Source: Meghimatium bilineatum
Lineage: Eukaryota > Mollusca > Gastropoda > Stylommatophora > Philomycidae
Length of the DNA stretch: 64,000 nucleotides
Direction: 5' to 3'
Assembly (NCBI GenBank): GCA_034231615.1
Contig: CM067299.1
Location: 17,252,555-17,316,554, forward strand
Positions 1 through 10,739 of the stretch are shown here, piece by piece. Below the pieces are notes generated by a model that worked only from the letters and a program-made list of their open reading frames with translations, ran no database searches and had not been told where the DNA came from. Position numbers and translations under genes: made by a program. Positions within the stretch are counted from its first letter, which is position 1, and each line of letters opens with the position of its first letter.

Positions 1-119
1 AGCACTCTGCTTACTTGGGCAGGACTATGGTTCTGCTCGAGTGGGACTGCAGGACCAGTCTTAGTTTCCAGCCCCTGATGGCTTAACTAAGCCCCATCAC
101 CACTACACGATGCTGGCCT

Positions 120-1260
120 CGATGGGGAAAATGAGCACAGAAACCTTAGACAGACTGCACAACATGGGACTTTGAATAATAGTTGGAGCAATGAAACGTC
201 ATATCTAAGAAATGACAAGAACTGCTGATATCACACCTCTAGATATGCGAAGACAATATAAAAGTATCTTACAGTATGAAAAATAAAAAAGGCTGAAGGG
301 ACACCCTCTAAACAAAGCATGTCAAGAAGTAATTAATAACAGACTTATAAGAAAACATCCAAACCACCTGGCAAGAGAATAATATATGCAATAAACTGAA
401 TCACTAGAACCTTATATTAATATGTACTATATTTTATCTCTTGAACCATAGATATTCACCAAATATAACTTCACAAATATTATCTGAAATATCAAACATG
501 AATTTTAAGACCAATCACACAGAAACAGAATAAAGAGATATACTACTTCACATGTTAAAAGTCCAATACCATCGAAATATTTGTATGCATGTGTACACAG
601 AAGGACCAGAAACCCAAATCACATCAAATGGTGGCAGTGAAATATACACCATGTTTCCAGACAACACAGCATACGAACAATTCCATGCCGCAGAAATACA
701 ATGCACACATTTCAGAGCAGATGCAACTGCCATACACACAACTGTTAAAATACTCAACAACAGAAATTTCATACCCCAAATAATCGCTATCTCCAGTGAT
801 TCAAAATTAGTCTTACAATCCATCCCAAATACCAAACAAGACAACTAAATTCACGTCAGGCAAAATATCTTCAAATTATCTAGAAAAACCACATTAGCAC
901 TACAATGGATCCCAAATTACTCTTGCTTCCCTGGTAACGAAAAAGGAGACGAATTGGCAAATGCAGGAGGAAAACCCACGCAGACCCGCGTACCTCAAAG
1001 CTTCAGGAAGTAAATGCTCTGCAAAAACAATATATGGGACTTCAGTGGATAGAACTAAACGGAAACTATAGCCTCAAGCAAGAGAACATTAACAGATTGT
1101 ACAGGTCACGATATTTCCAATGTGAACGATATATTGACGTATAAAAGAACACTTACAGTAAAAAGAGTATAAGTAATGGCACTATCACAACAGCATTAGA
1201 AGACAGACATTTAACAGTCGAGATATCCAGGTCAATAATGATGTACGTAAGCACGAGTAT
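120..1260 (+). mobile_element. LINE-RH remnant: RT thumb plus RNase H, decayed
   Basis: This is the C-terminal half of a non-LTR retrotransposon polyprotein. Near 160-270 the plus frame resembles the RT thumb (IIVGAMKRHI, then ADITPLDMRRQYK) with stops. The frame at 552-848 carries RNase H landmarks: VYTEG where VYTDG is expected, FRADATAI where an RAEA-type glutamate is expected, and an intact SDSK. The fold continues near 889-975 with LQWIPNY and GNEKGDELA in a shifted frame. RNase H would degrade RNA of the RNA/DNA hybrid during retrotransposition. Two acidic catalytic positions are conservatively swapped (D to E, E to D) and the frame is broken, so the copy is dead. I infer an I/R1-like clade from the RNase H domain; RT core and endonuclease are missing. 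Confidence 0.75.
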
Positions 1261-1324
1261 TGTACATTAAAAATATGGGGGATTAAAACGAAATAAAACA
1301 ACTACGCATGTAAATAACATAAAC

Positions 1325-1356
1325 GAAATTACAACAAAGCCCCCCCCCCCCCACAT
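1325..1356. repeat. Poly-C run
   Basis: A homopolymer of about 14 C lies just downstream of the LINE-RH remnant. No other structure is seen here. Confidence 0.8.
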
Positions 1357-1570
1357 TTTTCCAATCTAAATAAAAACCCACATGTCTGAAAGAGATAATC
1401 TAAATTCTACACAAAAATAAGGCGAATAGTAGTGTATAATAAACACAATCCCTCTCTTTCATTTAACCAATTTGTATCTACGGATCTGACCAAAAAATGG
1501 AACAAAGGTGGAGCTCATTTTCACAAGTCAAGTTGTCAAGAAAGAGGCGTCGGTTGAGCTAATATGCTGA

Positions 1571-1849
1571 TAGTAAAAGTAAAGTAAATTAACCCATAGC
1601 ATTTATTAATGCCGTAGGGGTGTAAGATGTTAGCGATCTCACATTTCAGAGGCTCTGCAAATGAGGGTGGTAGCCATCTCCTCTCCCTCACAGTCTTTAC
1701 TTCCCGGATTAATCCGGTACCCATTTGAGGCTGGGTCGGCCCGGGAGCCGTTACTATCTGGTAAACATTTCCGCTTCAACTGGGGAATGAACCCAGGACC
1801 ACTCATACCCGAAGCCAGTGCGCTAACCACTGTGCTAACGCGGCTCCCA
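1571..1849 (-). mobile_element. SINE-1, full-length tRNA-headed SINE
   Basis: On the minus strand the element starts at about 1849 with a tRNA-like head. An A-box match (TAGCACAGTGGTTAGCG) lies at 1821-1837 and a B-box match (GGGTTCATTCC) at about 1785-1797. The unrelated body follows, and it ends near 1571 in an AGTAAA-type tail (minus strand TTTACTTTTACT). The body recurs at 45206-45395, which shows it is dispersed. The two boxes are the internal RNA polymerase III promoter typical of tRNA-derived SINEs. The parental tRNA is not identified. Confidence 0.82.
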
Positions 1850-1884
1850 AATGCTGGTAGTATTGTGGCATGAAGGGGAGGGGA

Positions 1885-2434
1885 GAGCATCGCTATCTGA
1901 ATTATGCCTAGTATAGATGACTTACGTAATGAAATGTCCAAGGAAGGCTATTGGAATCACCAGACTCGACAAAATGTCCAAGGAAGGCTATTGGAATCAC
2001 CAGACTCGACAAAATGTCCAAGGAAGGCTATTGGAATCACCAGACTCGACAAAATGTCCAAGGAAGGCTATTGGAATCACCAGACTCGACAAAATACGCA
2101 GTGAGGACATTCGAAAAATAATCACATCATGCATCGACTATATAGAAAATCAACAGATAAAATAGTTTGTACATCTTATCAGGGATAAACGATCAACTTC
2201 CCATAAGAGCTTATTACAAGATGGAATCAGGATACGGGGCCAAGGGCAGATCTAGGAAAATGTGAATAAACAGCATTAAGACCATCCTGAAAAAAAACAT
2301 GACTACAACTCAATCAGAGCAAGGCGCGTGGGTGCGAAACGTACTCTACATCTTCTTCACAAACCTCTACTCTCAACGGCAAGTGTGCAAGCTACAACAA
2401 GACCACCTGGCAATAGACAATAGAAGGCTGTGGA
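1885..2434 (+). mobile_element. LINE-B C-terminal fragment with internal 40-bp amplification
   Basis: The plus strand encodes GITRLDKIRSEDIRK followed by YIENQQIK, the post-RT C-terminal region also seen at 21.1-21.4, 24.1-24.4 and 48.5-48.9 kb (ILGISLRDKVRNEDIR, IKRQQIK). Downstream, broken frames keep PIRAYYK and GRSRKM, matching the GRPRKRW region of other copies. The coding segment upstream of EDIR is repeated four times (1931-2090). Frameshifts and stops make this a dead 3' fragment. Confidence 0.7.
1931..2090. repeat. 40-bp tandem repeat, 4 copies, inside LINE-B coding
   Basis: Four perfect 40-bp units begin at 1931, 1971, 2011 and 2051. The unit covers the LINE-B codons for PRKAIGITRLDK. 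Because 40 is not a multiple of three, each copy changes frame, so this cannot be a functional protein repeat. Confidence 0.95.
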
Positions 2435-2662
2435 CAGACATGATAACCAATACAGCGTGACATGGAATATATGACAGACATGATAACCAACACAGCGTGA
2501 CATGGAATATATGACAGACATAATAACCAACACAGCGTGACATGGAACATATGACATATTATAACCAACACAGCGTGACGTGGAACATATGACATATGAT
2601 AACCAACACAGCGTGACGTGGAACATATGACAGACATGATAACCAACACAACGCGGCATAAA
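2434..2662. repeat. ~44-bp degenerate minisatellite at LINE-B 3' end
   Basis: About five copies contain ATAACCAACACAGCGTGAC followed by a short ATATGACA linker, with indels between units. The first unit grows directly out of the end of the LINE-B coding remnant (RRLWTDMI). Open frames across it are repeat artefacts. Confidence 0.85.
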
Positions 2663-2734
2663 CAACGAGAAATCGTATTTTTACTGTATATGAATATTAC
2701 AAACAACTTGTATTTGAAATGTATTTTCTTTCAA

Positions 2735-4545
2735 CATAACCTCCGACAGTACTATACAATCTTTCAACATGACCTCTGACAGTACTATACAATCTTTCAA
2801 CGTGACCTCTGACAGTACTATACAATCTTTCAACGTGACCTCCGACAGTACTATACAATCTTTCAGCATCACCTCCGACAGTACTATACAATCTTTCAAC
2901 GTGACCTCCGACAGTACTATACAATCTTTTAACATGACCTCCGACAGTACTATACAATCTTTCAGCATCACCTCCGACAGTACTATAAAATCTTTCAACA
3001 TGACCTCCGACAGTACAATACAATCTTTCAGCATGACTTCTGACAGTACTATACAATCTTTCAACGTGACCTGAGACAGTACTATACAATCTTTCAATGT
3101 GACCTGAGACAGTACTATACAATCTTTCAACGTGACCTCCGACAGTACTATACAATCTTTCAACATGACCTCCGACAGTACTATACAATCTTTCAACATG
3201 ACCTCTGACAGTACTATACAATCTTTCAACGTGACCTCTGACAGTACTATACAATCTTTCAACGTGACCTCCGACAGTACTATACAATCTTTCAACGTGA
3301 CGTCCGACAGTACTATACAATCTTTTAACATGACCTCCGACAGTACTATACAATCTTTCAACATGACCTCTGACAGTACTATACAATCTTTCAACGTGAC
3401 CTCTGACAGTACTATACAATCTTTCAGCATGACCTCCGACAGTACTATACAATCTTTTAACATGACCTCCGACAGTACTATACAATCTTTTAACATGACC
3501 TCTGACAGTACTATACAATCTTTCAACATGACCTCTGACAGTACTATACAATCTTTCAACATGACCTCCGACAGTACTATACAAACTTTCAACATGACTT
3601 CCAACAGTAAAATACAATCTTTCAGCATGACCACCGACAGTACTATACAATCTTTCAGCATCACCTCCGATAGTACTATACAATCTTTCAACATGACCTC
3701 CGACAGTACTATACAATCTTTTAACATGACCTCCGACAGTACTATACAATCTTTTAACATGACCTCTTACAGTACTATACAATCTTTCAACATGACCTCC
3801 GACAGTACTATACAATCTTTCAACATGACCTCTGACAGTACTATACAATCTTTCAACGTGACCTCTGACAGTACTATACAATCTTTCAACATGACCTCCG
3901 ACAGTACTATACAATCTTTCAACGTGACGTCCGACAGTACTATACAATCTTTTAACATGACCTCCGACAGTACTATACAATCTTTTAACATGACCTCCGA
4001 CAGTACTATACAATCTTTTAACATGACCTCCGACAGTACTATACAATCTTTTAACATGACCTCCGACAGTACTATACAATCTTTTAACATGACCTCCGAC
4101 AGTACTATACAATCTTTTAACATGACCTCCGACAGTACTATACAATCTTTTAACGTGACTTCCGACAGTACTATACAATCTTTCAACGTGACCTCCGACA
4201 GTACTATACAATCTTTTAACATGACCTCCGACAGTACTATACAATCTTTTAACATGACCTCCGACAGTACTATACAATCTTTTAACATGACCTCCGACAG
4301 TACTATACAATCTTTTAACATGACCTCCGACAGTACTATACAATCTTTTAACATGACCTTCGACAGTACTATACAATCTTTTAACATGACCTCCGACAGT
4401 ACTATACAATCTTTTAACGTGACTTCCGACAGTACTATACAATCTTTTAACGTGACTTCCGACAGTACTATACAATATTTTAACGTAACTTCCGACAGTA
4501 CTATACCATTTTTCAACGTGACCTGAGATAGTACTATACAGTGCT
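2735..4545. repeat. 33-bp minisatellite, about 55 copies
   Basis: The unit reads GACAGTACTATACAATCTTT, then CAACATGACCTCC, with a few variable positions (T/C, A/G). Since 33 is a multiple of three and the unit lacks stops in several frames, long frames stay open on both strands: TSDSTIQSFNM on plus, LYSTVGGHVKR and CIVLSEVMLKD on minus. No flanking start context, splice site or domain supports a protein. A stray single unit lies at 4686-4706. Confidence 0.96.
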
Positions 4546-4559
4546 GAATTTATCTATAA

Positions 4560-4920
4560 GCTAAACAAGCCCACTTTATTGGGAACCTCCAAAAATTTTC
4601 TATTTTACTATCTATATATTTTTAATCGCTAAAGAGCCCCATATCTCAAATAGCTTAGCGCCCTATCAAATCTAAATTCTGTCCTGGTACTATACAACCT
4701 TTCAACAGTAAATGTAAACATGACATGAAAGGCCCATTTCCATTATTTCTGCTTTGATTTTGTAGGTAGGAGCTGCCTATTTTTTGCATGCGACTTCAAG
4801 TATATAAATAATGACCAACGATAGCCCGACAAATCAAAAACCAAACCAATGGAGTTCTAATTAATTATGTACTGGCGAAAGTCCGATCTAAACGTTAGAT
4901 TATATTAGACTGAAATTCTG
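4560..4920. other. Unassigned AT-rich stretch
   Basis: Apart from the stray 33-bp unit near 4690 I see no coding, RNA or mobile-element signature. Confidence 0.6.
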
Positions 4921-4922
4921 GG

Positions 4923-4925
4923 TTG

Positions 4926-4956
<31 letters not shown>
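4923..4956 (-). repeat. (AACT)n tail of LINE-D
   Basis: The plus strand shows GTTA repeats, minus-strand AACT, exactly where the LINE-D 3' terminus is expected. Simple-repeat tails are typical of target-primed reverse transcription. Confidence 0.8.
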
Positions 4957-4957
<1 letters not shown>

Positions 4958-5665
4958 TTTTTGTTTCTTTTTGTGCCGCAGGTGGCACATGGGGCAGAGA
5001 TTTTGAATCTTCAAGTGTTGCGGTTCACTGGCTGCAGATTTAGTTCTTGTATGGTCTTGCAGCCCGTTATCTTCCCTTGTTTAAGTATTATGTTTTTAGG
5101 GTTGATGTAGGACTTCCTCGTTTTATTTTACCCTCAGGAGCCCACATGAGGGCTTGTTGGCTTATTATGTTTTCATCTAGTCTTAAAACGTGAGCTAGGT
5201 ATTCCCATCTGCGTTTTCTAATGACGGTTGAAACATATTCTTGGTGTGTTTTGTTTGTTAAATCACAATTGGTGACGAAATCGCTCCATTTTATGTTCAT
5301 CAGTTTCCGGATACATTTGTTTTAGAGCTATTTAACTTTTGGTCTGTTGTTTGAGTTGATTTCCAGCTTTTATTTCCAAATGTTAATACTGAGACACTAC
5401 AGAAGGTGAATAGCTTTAGCTTGGTGTTTCTTCCTAGACTTTTTATTTCCAGATATTAGTTAGTTTAGTGAATGTACTATATAACTGCAACTGCTATGCG
5501 TGTATTTTTTTCTTTCATTGAGTCTCCGTCAACAAACATTCGGCTGCCCAAGTAGTTAAAGTTGGAGACTTTTTCCAGTATTTTGTTGTTTACTGAGATG
5601 TTATTTTTTGAATTGGTAAGTTCCATGATTTTTTTATTTGGATGTGTTATCTGGAGGCCAATTTG

Positions 5666-6410
5666 ATCTGAAATTGTGCATAGTTTGTTGGTTATATATT
5701 GTGTTTGTTGATCTGAGATTGTGCATAGTTTGTTGGTTATATATTGTGTTTGTTGATCTGAAATTGTGCATAGTTTGTTGGTTATATATTGTGTTTGTTG
5801 ATCTGAAATTGTGCATAGTTTGTTGGTTATATATTGTGTTTGTTGATCTGAAATTGTGCATAGTTTGTTGGTTATATATTGTGTTTGTTGATCTGAGATT
5901 GTGCATAGTTTGTTGGTTATATATTGTGTTTGTTGATCTGAGATTGTGCATAGTTTGTTGGTTATATATTGTGTTTGTTGATCTGAGATTGTGCATAGTT
6001 TGTTGGTTATATATTGTGTTTGTTGATCTGAAATTGTGCATAGTTTGTTGGTTATATATTGTGTTTGTTGATCTGAAATTGTGCATAGTTTGTTGGTTAT
6101 ATATTGTGTTTGTTGATCTGAGATTGTGCATAGTTTGTTGGTTATATATTGTGTTTGTTGATCTGAGATTGTGCATAGTTTGTTGGTTATATATTGTGTT
6201 TGTTGATCTGAAATTGTGCATAGTTTGTTGGTTATATATTGTGTTTGTTGATCTGAGATTGTGCATAGTTTGTTGGTTATATATTGTGTTTGTTGATCTG
6301 AGATTGTGCATAGTTTGTTGGTTATATATTGTGTTTGTTGATCTGAAATTGTGCATAGTTTGTTGGTTATATATTGTGTTTGTTGATCTGAGATTGTGCA
6401 TAGTTTGTTG
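5666..6410. repeat. 45-bp minisatellite, about 17 copies, inside the LINE-D RT
   Basis: Each unit joins a 25-bp part (ATCTGAGATTGTGCATAG, then TTTGTTG) and a 20-bp part (GTTATATATTGTGTTTGTTG). The 25-bp part is the LINE-D coding for NKLCTISDQ on the minus strand, so the array arose from RT sequence. It changes at 6410 into an array of only the 20-bp part. Confidence 0.95.
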
Positions 6411-7810
6411 GTTATATCTTGTGTTTGTTGGTTATATCTTGTGTTTGTTGGTTATATATTGTGTTTGTTGGTTATATATTGTGTTTGTTGGTTATATATT
6501 GTGTTTGTTGGTTATATATTGTGTTTGTTGGTTATATATTGTGTTTGTTGGTTATATATTGTGTTTGTTGGTTATATATTGTGTTTGTTGGTTATATCTT
6601 GTGTTTGTTGGTTATATCTTGTGTTTGTTGGTTATATCTTGTGTTTGTTGGTTATATCTTGTGTTTGTTGGTTATATCTTGTGTTTGTTGGTTATATATT
6701 GTGTTTGTTGGTTATATATTGTGTTTGTTGGTTATATCTTGTGTTTGTTGGTTATATCTTGTGTTTGTTGGTTATATCTTGTGTTTGTTGGTTATATCTT
6801 GTGTTTGTTGGTTATATATTGTGTTTGTTGGTTATATCTTGTGTTTGTTGGTTATATCTTGTGTTTGTTGGTTATATCTTGTGTTTGTTGGTTATATCTT
6901 GTGTTTGTTGGTTATATCTTGTGTTTGTTGGTTATATCTTGTGTTTGTTGGTTATATCTTGTGTTTGTTGGTTATATCTTGTGTTTGTTGGTTATATCTT
7001 GTGTTTGTTGGTTATATCTTGTGTTTGTTGGTTATATCTTGTGTTTGTTGGTTATATATTGTGTTTGTTGGTTATATCTTGTGTTTGTTGGTTATATCTT
7101 GTGTTTGTTGGTTATATCTTGTGTTTGTTGGTTATATCTTGTGTTTGTTGGTTATATCTTGTGTTTGTTGGTTATATATTGTGTTTGTTGGTTATATCTT
7201 GTGTTTGTTGGTTATATCTTGTGTTTGTTGGTTATATCTTGTGTTTGTTGGTTATATATTGTGTTTGTTGGTTATATCTTGTGTTTGTTGGTTATATATT
7301 GTGTTTGTTGGTTATATCTTGTGTTTGTTGGTTATATCTTGTGTTTGTTGGTTATATCTTGTGTTTGTTGGTTATATCTTGTGTTTGTTGGTTATATATT
7401 GTGTTTGTTGGTTATATCTTGTGTTTGTTGGTTATATCTTGTGTTTGTTGGTTATATCTTGTGTTTGTTGGTTATATCTTGTGTTTGTTGGTTATATCTT
7501 GTGTTTGTTGGTTATATCTTGTGTTTGTTGGTTATATATTGTGTTTGTTGGTTATATCTTGTGTTTGTTGGTTATATCTTGTGTTTGTTGGTTATATCTT
7601 GTGTTTGTTGGTTATATCTTGTGTTTGTTGGTTATATCTTGTGTTTGTTGGTTATATCTTGTGTTTGTTGGTTATATCTTGTGTTTGTTGGTTATATCTT
7701 GTGTTTGTTGGTTATATCTTGTGTTTGTTGGTTATATCTTGTGTTTGTTGGTTATATCTTGTGTTTGTTGGTTATATCTTGTGTTTGTTGGTTATATCTT
7801 GTGTTTGTTG
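6411..7810. repeat. 20-bp minisatellite, 70 copies
   Basis: Perfect periodicity of 20 bp runs from 6411 to 7810. The only frequent variant is TATCTT versus TATATT. The unit equals the 20-bp half of the adjacent 45-bp unit, so this is a second, later amplification. Open frames reading CLLVIYCVCWLYIVFVGYI are hydrophobic artefacts with no gene context. Confidence 0.97.
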
Positions 7811-8192
7811 ATGAGTAGAGTTTAAGACTGCGATGTTATTTGAAAAACAAGGTCAGTTAAAGTTTTGTTTTTGTGCCATTGGATGCCCGCTTTTTCCTCT
7901 TTAATGATTTTATGCATGATCCAATCGATTGTTATTTAAAATAGCACTGGCGATAATACACAGCCATGTTTCACTCTTGTATCGACATTAATAATTCTGA
8001 ATTTCCTGTTTTTGTTTGTGCGCAATAGGTAGCTTCTTGATAAAGGGCTTTAATGATATTTATATATTTTGCTTGGAATCCATAGATCTTAAGGATTTCC
8101 CATAGTACATTTCGATGTATACTGTCGAATGTCTTTTGGAAGTCTATAGAGTTAATTACTAAAGGAGTTTTAAACTCAATTGAATTTTTCTA

Positions 8193-8673
8193 GTGTACTT
8201 ACGTAAAACACATGTTTATATAATCGCTTCAGTCAGACACGACAGACTATAGCTAAAACTCTTATGTCTAGTACTGGGTTAGTGTGGTCTTTGTCTTTAT
8301 TCTTTTTTGTTCCGTCATTTACTCATCTTTTTGTTCGTTTCGTTTCCATATATATTTACATTTTTTATGTACTTCCTGACCTTCCGGCATCTCATTTCCA
8401 TATCTCTGTTGGATACGTTTATCTGTTGTGATAATTTTTCCATTTGTCGTCTATTGATGTTTTGTGTGTATCTTGATAAAGACCTTTTAGTTTTAGTTGA
8501 AACGTTGAATATGATTTGTGTATTGTAATTTGTATGTTTTCTTGTATGCACATCATTACTCACTAGATTTAGCTATAGTCTGCCTTGTCTGACTGAAGCG
8601 ATTATATAAACCTGTGTTTTACCAAGTACAATTGTTGTTACGTTTCACGCAGTTACATTGTATTGATTGTCGT
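8193..8673. mobile_element. 481-bp foldback element with 14-bp target duplication
   Basis: The insertion is flanked by ATTGAATTTTTCTA at 8179-8192 and 8674-8687, a perfect 14-bp direct repeat that interrupts the LINE-D RT. Long inverted repeats occur at 8196-8256 and 8569-8628 (both read GTTTATATAATCGCTTCAGT towards the centre), but the right side carries about 45 extra bp outside its inverted repeat. No transposase is encoded. The centre is T/C-rich and includes the TTGATAAAG...GAAACGTTG module at 8472-8507. A 14-bp duplication suits retroposition more than most cut-and-paste elements, so the class is open. Confidence 0.75.
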
Positions 8674-9299
8674 ATTGAATTTTTCTATAATATTTCTATG
8701 AGCTAAGATGTGACCTACACACGAACGGTTAGTTCTAAAGCTGGCTTGTTTTTCTCTAAATCTTTGATCAACAACTTTGTTCAGTCTTTCCATTATGATG
8801 CTACAAAACTGTTTTCCTGAGATTGATAGTAAAGTAATTCCACGCCAGTTGTTGCTGTCTGACAGGTCTCCTTTTTCGGTAGTTAAATTCTGAGTGCGGC
8901 TACTATAAAAGTTATCAAATGGTTCACTTCCATCAAGCTTAAATAAATCTGACATTCATCAGAGTGCTCATGGGTGCATTAGCAAACAGCCTATGGGATT
9001 CGCAAGAGAACTTGACCTGTCGACAGCAAGAAGCCCTTGAACACTGCGACTCACTATGCGAGGTTGTTTCTAGCTTTCCTTTGGTGATTTTCCGTATAAT
9101 TTCTGCCACCCTCGAATAGCAAAAACCGATCTCACAATGACGCATAATATTAAAGTGCAAATAACTGTTACTATAGGAAGATCGCAGGGAATAAAAAAAC
9201 CCAGATAGATTGCCTCTTGTCCAAATCAGGTGATGTGTTATTAAAATAAACTAGATTTGTTCGGGACGAAATTTATTTCGGTTACTTACCCTGGTATGC

Positions 9300-10380
9300 C
9301 TCACATTTCTGATGTGCTTACCAACCCGGCTCACCGTATGGAAACAAAAGCGAGTATGAAATCATACAATTCATAACCAATTCATCGAATACAGTCGATA
9401 ACCAATATTGTATGAATGAATAAATGCGAATGTCGCAATGAAAGGGTGGTTCTCCATCTTCGTTGACGAAAAGCATTACATCCTCGTTAGATATTGGTTG
9501 ATTATAGCGACTTTGATCAGATTGACGATCGTGTTTAAAGACCGTGTTTACTTTTGGGATTATCTTCCAGTTTGAGCAACGTTCTGAATCTCTCTTGCTT
9601 CGATATCACGCATTAACTGATACGACTGTGCTAGTCTATTGTGTTGACGAAAAAATCGATCGATTATATCAATAATTTCTCTTGTGCATGTAGCATTTGC
9701 TGTGTATGGTTGTCGAACATCTGTTGCTTGAGAACTGTCCAAAATATATAACTGAGTGAACTGTGGAACTTTGTTGTATGGTGGTTTATATGAAGTTCGA
9801 TGATAAGCTTGTCCATGAACTTTTAAAACATATGGACTTCGATCTTGACAATCCGTAATGTTTGCTCCCATTGACGCGAAAGAAAGAGCGCTATTATAAG
9901 AGTGAATATATTCGCGAAATGTAGGCCTATGTATGTAGGGAGTGTATTATCAAAGAGCATCCAGAGCAGGAACTCGGGATACTCCAGTTTATTAACATGG
10001 GTGTCTTGTGGCTTCAAGAGAATGATCTTTTCCTTTCAACAGCAACATGTAAACTTTCCATCGTTAAGACATTCGTCCAAAAAATATCTAGCACCATATA
10101 ATTGACATATAATATCGAAAATTCCACGGTTATGTGCAGCAACACGATCCTCAACAAAATTTGCTGTTTCATTTGAAATTGCTTGACTTCGATGCTTTTA
10201 TGACGAGTCAACCTCGGCATCTGCAGCTCGATGTCTCTGCGTTTGCTCAAAAGTTTCATGCTGTCTATGACGATGTTATTATTCTCTATTTATAGCTTGC
10301 CTATGTTCTCTTTGCGCTGGTGATTCTAGCTTAGATCGACGCAGATGCATCTTTAACAAGTCGTGTCTGTTGAAGGGTTT
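9300..10380 (-). mobile_element. Helitron protein, N-terminal fragment
   Basis: The minus strand encodes, in order with frameshifts: ETFEQTQRHRAADAEV (about 10260-10210), PEFLLWMLFDN (near 9970), FREYIHSYNSALSFASMGAN (about 9920-9860), HGQAYHRTS, PQFTQLYILDSSQA, HNRLAQSYQLMRDIEAR (9871-9560), then EDGEPPFHCDIRIYS (near 9450) and LLFPYGEPGW (near 9340). This order is the conserved region upstream of the rolling-circle Rep domain in animal Helitrons. The HUH nuclease motif and helicase are absent. At least three frame changes make it a pseudogene fragment. Confidence 0.78.
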
Positions 10381-10384
10381 GTTA

Positions 10385-10735
10385 AAGGGTTTCTTGTCAC
10401 TACACCATTCGTTTTGATTGGATGTCAAATGGGAATTTGGCGACGTACATGCGCTATTTATATATAGTTAGGGAGGCCTGACAGAACACCGCTATTATAT
10501 TATAGATAATTCTTGGAACTCGTAGTTTGACTATGACTTTGATTATTTTGTATGGTCAAAGTTCTGATATAACCAACTATGGAACCGTTAGTCCATATTA
10601 GTCAGCAGTTAAAAGATGCGTTCATCATCTTGGAGACTGTAGATAAATTGTCAGCAATGAGGTTTTTTCGATATTAATGTATGGCTCAGAAGCATGGACA
10701 ATAAATAATTGGTAGCATATCCTATTGAGAACGTA
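10385..10735. other. No feature recognised
   Basis: AT-rich DNA between the Helitron fragment and SINE-5; I found no domain, repeat or RNA signature. Confidence 0.5.
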
Positions 10736-10739
10736 GCTA

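Larger units (their letters stand above)
4922..8955 (-). mobile_element. LINE-D: non-LTR retrotransposon, 5'-truncated and interrupted
   Basis: Read from 8955 down on the minus strand. RT start: SDSNNWRGITLLS, CSIIMERLNKVVDQRF (8870-8740), then FQKTFDSIHRNVLWEIL near 8140-8080. The catalytic-motif region is decayed to NNIAVLNST near 7820. The frame continues beyond the array as LCTISDQIGLQIT and VSNFNYLGSRM (5690-5540), and the C-terminal region follows at 5300-5088 (IRKRRWEYLAHVLR, then ALMWAPEGKIKRG). The 3' end is an AACT microsatellite tail (4923-4956). It is broken by a foldback insertion (8193-8673), a 2.1-kb minisatellite (5666-7810), a frameshift beside the insertion and several stops. 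The product would have been an RT; the copy is dead. Confidence 0.85.

Noticed and set aside
2697..4475. 592-codon minus frame as a repetitive secreted protein
   Set aside because: All of it is the 33-bp minisatellite; no signal peptide, splice site or non-repeat domain is attached.
2735..4545. CRISPR-like array
   Set aside because: Units are contiguous with no unique spacers, and the surroundings are eukaryotic retrotransposons.
5638..7818. 726-codon hydrophobic open frame as a membrane protein
   Set aside because: It is a translation of the 45-bp and 20-bp arrays; frames in several registers are equally open and flanks are LINE-D RT on the other strand.
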